Source: Dipetalonema caudispina (taxonomy: Eukaryota > Nematoda > Chromadorea > Rhabditida > Onchocercidae). From it: 48,999 bases of DNA. Below are positions 43,754 to 48,999 of this stretch, in pieces (position 1 is the first letter of the stretch; every line of letters starts with the position of its first letter). The position numbers were made by a program, and so were the translations under genes. Where the stretch lies: assembly GCA_013365325.1 (NCBI GenBank), contig JABVXV010000411.1:1-48999 (forward strand). Direction: 5' to 3'. The notes below the pieces were generated by a model, which was given only the letters and a program-made list of their open reading frames with translations, was not told the origin of the DNA and made no database searches.

Positions 43754-43774
43754 GTTTGCAGCTGCAATGCAAAC
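43754..43774. promoter_or_regulatory. Palindrome TTGCAGCTGCAA in a GTTTGCA inverted pair
   Basis: TTGCAGCTGCAA (43756-43767) is a perfect 12-bp palindrome with a CAGCTG E-box core; GTTTGCA and TGCAAAC flank it as a 7-bp inverted repeat. It lies in a GC-richer patch that also has two open frames on the minus strand (see findings). Confidence 0.4.
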
Positions 43775-44241
43775 ATAGCTAGGCTTCTGGAAGACGCTTC
43801 GATGTTTCATATTTCATTTAAACAAAAAACAAACTGGAAAAATAAAAAAAATTTTTTTCAAGTTCAATTTAACGTTTATGATACAAGGAAAAAATATTTC
43901 AATATAATCTGATAAGCATCTAGGTTAAATACAACGGAAATGGTGACATTTATGATAAGCATAACACATCCTTAGATGGGAAGTGATTAAACGAAATTCT
44001 TAATGAAATATTTAAGTTGAGGAAGAATAAAAGTTTTTTTTCATAACTGCCCAAATAACGGGAAGGGAATAATGTCCCTTTAATATTTGAAATTACTTCA
44101 GAATGCCATTAAGGAAAAAAAAAACTACGTAAATACTTTGCAAATTATTTTAGATATTTAGATAATAGTGTCAGTGAGAATGTTAAATATGTAAATTAAT
44201 TTTAGTAGCTTATCGTTTGTTTTGAATTTTCTGTTTAGAAA

Positions 44242-46668
44242 ATGAACCATTTCGGTATTATTTACGTAATGTGCGTGTATCGTCGTATCAGTATTCTCTC
44301 ACCGTTCGCATCACACTATATTTAGTATCGTTAAAGGAGCGAATCGAAACAGAATCTTGCAAATTGAATGAATTTATGGAAGAATGCATCGATTATCAAA
44401 AATTTCGGCCTCATTCGCTTCAAAGTACTACACTAGCCTAATTTTGTTTTGCATCATCTTCCAGATCATTTAATCTCACGGAATTCTGCTCATTCATTTT
44501 TATTTTTATACCATGCTGTCGTATAATTAGATTGAATCCCATACCAGTCATTTATTAATACAGTTTGAAGGAAATGCCAAACGAGTAATTTTTGACAAGT
44601 TTTTGCCTAATTATATTTTCTTCTTATTTTTGACAAGAAATAATTTCTAGAAAAAATGACACCACAGATGGCAGTACTGAGAGAATGGACAAACGATTTT
44701 CTCGTCCAAATATATTGCAGCTATCATATAAGGAAGAAAGTGTGGATGGTATCAATGAGAACGATAAACACGGTAAGCTGTTGTGCATACATTCATCCTT
44801 CTTCGATCAGTGTGGTTTTTGCGATTTTTTTTCACTGCAAAGCTGAATGTAAATTGATTGTAGTGGATGAATATTTTTGCAAATTTTAAGTAGTGAAGAT
44901 ATATATGCTTTTGTTTTAAATATATTTTTTGTTAGTCAATGTAACATTCAGTTCTAAACGTATCATTTAATTCAGTTCATCTAAAACTACAGTACGTTTT
45001 AATCGTCTTGATCCGCATTACTGACTCCAAGATATGTGCTGGTTTCATAATTCGTATTCTGCATTATATACTTACAATCGTAATCCTGTGTCTGCTCAAA
45101 ACACAGTCGTCAGGCGGTCCCTTCATCCTTTCAATTCTTCTGATATTATCGGTTTTATTGTTGAAAATATATGTTTTTCTAGCACTCTTCTACCCATCTT
45201 TCCTGTGAGATGGGATGGCATGGTTATTTTTCATCTTATGTCTTGCAGTATGTACCGAAACTGCATGGTAGTTAGTTTAACAATTTTGTTTGTTTATGCT
45301 TTCATAACAATCCAACACTTAAAATGTTCTCTTTTTCGCCAGTGTTTTCGAAATACTCACAGTTTACAACGAAATGAATGTTATCGTGGAACAAACAGCT
45401 TACTCATAATATTCAGTTACTCTTTTAATTACCAAAATCTTTCATAAACTTGTACAAAAGCTAAATGTAGTGTCCTCTTTGAGGTATATGATTGCTTGCT
45501 GAATTAGGGAGTATTTATCATTGCTGCATTCATTAATATTATGATTGCTTCAACCAACAATTATTGTATCATTTTATTTAAGATGAATGGTACGAAATGA
45601 TGACTGCTGTTACACCACCCGATGATGAAATAGGTAAAACCGACCAGAAAATGAACAACGAAACCAATGGTACGCTTAGAAAAACCAGTAAAATGATAAA
45701 TGATCTAGATCAAATGGATCTAGAGCCAGACAATGCGGCCGAAATTGAAGCTCTAGAACAATCGCTTACCGCACTGGTGGATAATTTTCGATCGGGAAGA
45801 ATGTGTGCTTGTCAGTTTAGTTTATTTACATTTACTGCAGTGTTTGAGAGATAATATGTCGGGAAATAAGTGAGTAAAGATTGCTTTCATTTGAGGAGAT
45901 TTCGATTAATCAAATACCAATGATGTAAAAAATATGAATTTAATCACTCCACCTATAAGTCTTTATAGGATGGCCTTACATTCTATTTCATGAAATTGGC
46001 GTTTATGATAAATGGCGATGGAAGTACTGATTTCCATTTCCAATTCCCCAATAAGATTAGTAACTATGGAAGCTGTTGATAAGTTGAAAAAAACTAGAGA
46101 TGAGAACAAAACGATAAATAATTTTACTGCTTGGCATCCATTTCCGGCTGCATTTTAATACCTTTTTTTTCCAGTAGACGAGGAAAAATTGAAAATGATG
46201 CGGAAAGCAAGAGAAGAAATGGAAGATTTGACTGCATTCCATGTCAAATTGCACAAAATACAGGACCCAACTTTCTCTACTTTTAGGTTTTTTTTTTCAA
46301 ATCTCTATCATCACAATAAAGATATTATTGATCGTTTGAAATTTTAAATTTCGTTTATAGTGAGAATGGTCAACTTGATGAACAGTATGATTTGCTTTTC
46401 CGGAAGCTTGATAAGCTTCACTGTTTCCTGTAAGTTTTGCTAAGTTATTAAACTTATTTTATAAAATGCACAAACAACAGTATTCGTTACTATGTCATCT
46501 TAACTGTTTTGTTTTGTTTTTTAGGAATATAAACTTTTTCAAAATAGAAGTCCCGATACTTTGCAACTGTTTAAGATTTGCGACGACTTTTCAAAACTGA
46601 AAATAGGAAATTCGGCATTTTTTATGAAACGAATTATATGCCTGAAATCCAAAGTGTGCTTATTTTAA
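44242..46668 (+). CDS. CCDC28-family-like coiled-coil protein, multi-exon
   Basis: Best exons: 44651-44772, 45032-45151, 45583-45810, 46175-46286, 46361-46429, then a last exon from 46548 to the stop at 46666-46668; all phases join. Proposed start: ATG at 44242 behind CTGTTTAG, exon 44239-44270 with donor GTGCGT; the N-terminus is uncertain. Recognised part: EIEALEQSLTALVDNFRSG, then DEEKLKMMRKAREEMEDL, then LDEQYDLLFRKLDKLH. This order and spacing match vertebrate CCDC28A/B (a short helix ending in N-D-F-x-S-G-K, then a longer helical pair). CCDC28B is known as a Bardet-Biedl modifier that binds the TORC2 subunit SIN1. The N-terminal half is Asn/Ser-rich and unlike the family. The 45032 acceptor (GACTCCAAG) is weak, and the last exon could start at 46525 (stronger TTTTTTAG), giving another C-terminus. 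Family call from motif memory only. Confidence 0.6.
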
Positions 46669-48025
46669 TGGCGGAGGGTTGCAGGTATGATATGTCTTTT
46701 CGTGCAACTGATGTAGAGGAAGAAGTAGAATGATCTTTGCCGAAAGAAAGGACGCTGAAGTAATAAGAGCGCAGTTATAATCATTTTTTTCTCCATGATT
46801 TGAATAATTTGTTAGATCTCGAAAGTTTGTTTATTTCCTTCCTGATACCTTTACAACGTATGCGTACAATTGTTATTAGGAAATTTCATTGTTGTCCGCT
46901 GCTGCTAAGTAACTTTACTGTAATTGTGATATACAGAACCCCGTGCTTTAGTCATTATCTAAAATTTCCTTTTCAATATTTTTTGCTTTTGAACATTAAA
47001 TACTTTTTTGCACACTATTTTTATCCTAATTTCTTTCCTTCTTCTTAACATCTTCAATATGGACTTTGATTTTGACCTAAAAAGATAATCTTTTTACTTC
47101 ACTCTCCTTTTTCCTTCCATTGAAGTAAAGTTTAAAATCGGAAACATTCGCTTGGATATACACACTTTTTTTCGATATATTATTGGTGGTGGATGCCAGA
47201 TAACAATCTGTTAAGAAAAAGAGGTCCAGTAATATGCATGACCACTTGTAACTTTTAATGTCATTCAAAACTTTAAATTTATTTGTGAATGAATAAACCT
47301 TATACTACAATTTGTGACGCAGTGAATTTAATAGATATAACTGTTATGTCTTGTTTTACTTAAATGTACTGCAGTTTTGTACTCTTTGAATAATTTTAAA
47401 AAAGTCTAAAAATATTTTAGAAAAAGATAAAATGAAGGGAACAGAATTCAACATCCAGAAACGAGGATTGCAGAAATATTAGAATTTTCTGTAATGAGGA
47501 GGTGTTAAAGTAACCTCTCGAGATGCAAATTTCCCTGCTCATTGATTTTTTACTTTGAAAAGAGAGCACAAAGTGAATTATCATTTGCTGTCTTTGTGTT
47601 TTAGTTCCTTTCATGAAAGAATAACAAAATATTATTTCATGTTATAGATGCGAATTTAGCTTTTCCTGGATGCTTAGAAGACAGCTGAATCCACTGTTCT
47701 TTTCTCGATATCGAAAAATTCATATGCTTTTACTTCCATTGCACAATAGCAGTAAGATGAAGAAGGCTTACATAGCATAAATTGTTAGAAGTTCAGATTT
47801 TGAAACAATGTCATAGAAATGCCAATAAGACTTGTTGTTGTAACTCACATTTCTAATCCAATTTGTTTTAAGATTATGTAGTTCGGAATTGGGTACTACA
47901 TGATACCTAGTGAATTGAGAAGCTGAAAGGGATATCGTAAAAGGCAAATCATTTGATTGTTTGACCTTAATTGTTGGATTTTATGCAAAGCGTAGTCATC
48001 TCTAGTTTCCATATAGTTCAAAAAC

Positions 48026-48061
<36 letters not shown>

Positions 48062-48976
48062 AGGTATAACCCATCCATCTTGAATTTTGCCACATTGGCC
48101 TTCCAGCGGATTTTTGTTGCACAACAATTTTTTATGCATCCATATTGTCATTAATATCCGAACTGAAATGACAAATATATCGATTATGATCGCCGGACAT
48201 TTATATTTCGATGAAAAATTGTGTGTGTAGTACCGTTCAATTGAATATGGACATACTGACTAATACCTCATTTTGTTTATTTGAATAATTTTGAAAGATT
48301 TATGCTTTGACTGCTGTGGGTTGAAGTGAAGTTTTGGTACGTTCTGCACAGATAAGTATAAGTTCATAAATTCATGGCTGTTAAAAAAAAGGAATTTGTA
48401 ATTTTGTGTTACTCAAGCATACAAAATATTTTTTTTCATTAATCTGGAAAATAATTCAATTTGAAATTTGGTATTTTAGACTGTTATGTAAGTTCTGCTC
48501 TATCAAATTACTAATAAAATGGAATTTCCTCAAATGAAACTACTCATTCAACTATGGAAATAAATTGCTAGGAAGAAACAGTTTGTAGATGAAGTCTACG
48601 CAAAAGATTTGGTGAAATCATTTGGCATATATAAAATAGTAGTATCAATTGCAAAAAATATAATTTTTTCCCTCTCACAATGTTGAAAATGTGAAGTGAA
48701 ATGAAATAAAATTGTAGAAAAAATATTGCGATTGCTATGCATAAATTATTTTTTACAATGAAATATAGCAGTGGAAATGAAATTATTCAGTAAAAAGGAT
48801 TAAACAGTGATTGTTATTACATATTACACGTTGATTATCAATATACGCCACTCCCATTTGAATAAGCATTTATAAGTGGGATCTTTTAACAGTACCCAAC
48901 AGAATTGGTTCAGTTTGTCGAACTCTCTCCTACAAATTTCATCCACTAACTTCTATTTCATTTATTTCGACAGAGA
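46669..48976. other. Intergenic, no gene recognised
   Basis: About 2.3 kb with short A+T-biased frames only. It contains a possible AATAAA at 47292-47297 for the upstream gene and a 31-base T run. Confidence 0.6.
48030..48060. repeat. Homopolymer T tract (31 T)
   Basis: Uninterrupted T run between AAACTGTA and GAGGTATAACCC. On the minus strand it is a poly(A) run, so a retroposed poly(A) tail is possible. I saw no coding relic or target-site duplication beside it. Confidence 0.95.
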
Positions 48977-48999
48977 ATGCCAGTCGCTTTTCAAAGTTT
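48977..48999 (+). CDS. Possible start of a further gene, cut by the right edge
   Basis: ATG follows the strong acceptor TTTATTTCGACAG (AG at 48972-48973) by three bases, which is the usual nematode arrangement for a trans-spliced or first coding exon. Only MPVAFQS is readable, so no product can be named. Confidence 0.3.

Noticed and set aside
44656..44889. Frame starting MTPQMAVLREW directly after a TTTCTAG acceptor
   Set aside because: After the donor at 44,772 it would hit a stop at once in the next exon; the other frame (TDGSTERMDKRFS) joins the CCDC28-like exons in phase.

Overview
The window looks like nuclear DNA of a nematode, probably a clade III (filarial or spirurid-like) worm. It is very A+T rich, with spliced genes whose introns mostly end in TTTTCAG or TTTTTAG, candidate spliced-leader acceptors just before start codons, and a membrane-anchored ZP-domain (cuticlin-like) protein. 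The organism is inferred from gene style and content; no species marker was found.

Layout. (1) 1-242 is a (TAA)n array running off the left edge. (2) 243 to about 23,600 has no gene I can support. It is T-rich on the plus strand, with simple repeats, a CpG-richer block at about 18.3-19.0 kb, a short CTG array and several candidate regulatory palindromes. (3) 23,641-31,121, or to 32,360 with another 3' end, is a multi-exon plus-strand gene for a ZP-domain single-pass membrane protein. All exon phases join into 507 or 543 residues. Its tenth intron is long, seems to start with GC rather than GT, and carries an antisense coding-like relic. A second (TAA)n array lies in the optional last intron. 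(4) 32.4-42.9 kb is extremely A+T rich and purine-rich on the plus strand, with no certain gene, but with hairpins, a diverged tandem duplication of about 215 bp, and weak signs of a minus-strand transcript. (5) About 43.06-43.8 kb is a cluster of ACGT-core and palindromic motifs. (6) About 44.2-46.7 kb is a plus-strand gene whose conserved middle resembles the CCDC28 coiled-coil family. (7) 46.7-48.98 kb has no gene, and the last 23 bases may be the start of another gene.

The two supported genes have no obvious link in function: one is an apical extracellular-matrix (cuticle) protein, the other a small coiled-coil protein whose vertebrate relatives affect cilia and TORC2. The best leads for something undescribed are the candidate minus-strand gene between 33.2 and 43.8 kb, the frame-shifted antisense relic in the ZP intron, the candidate GC-AG intron, and the alternative cytoplasmic tail across a (TAA)n array.
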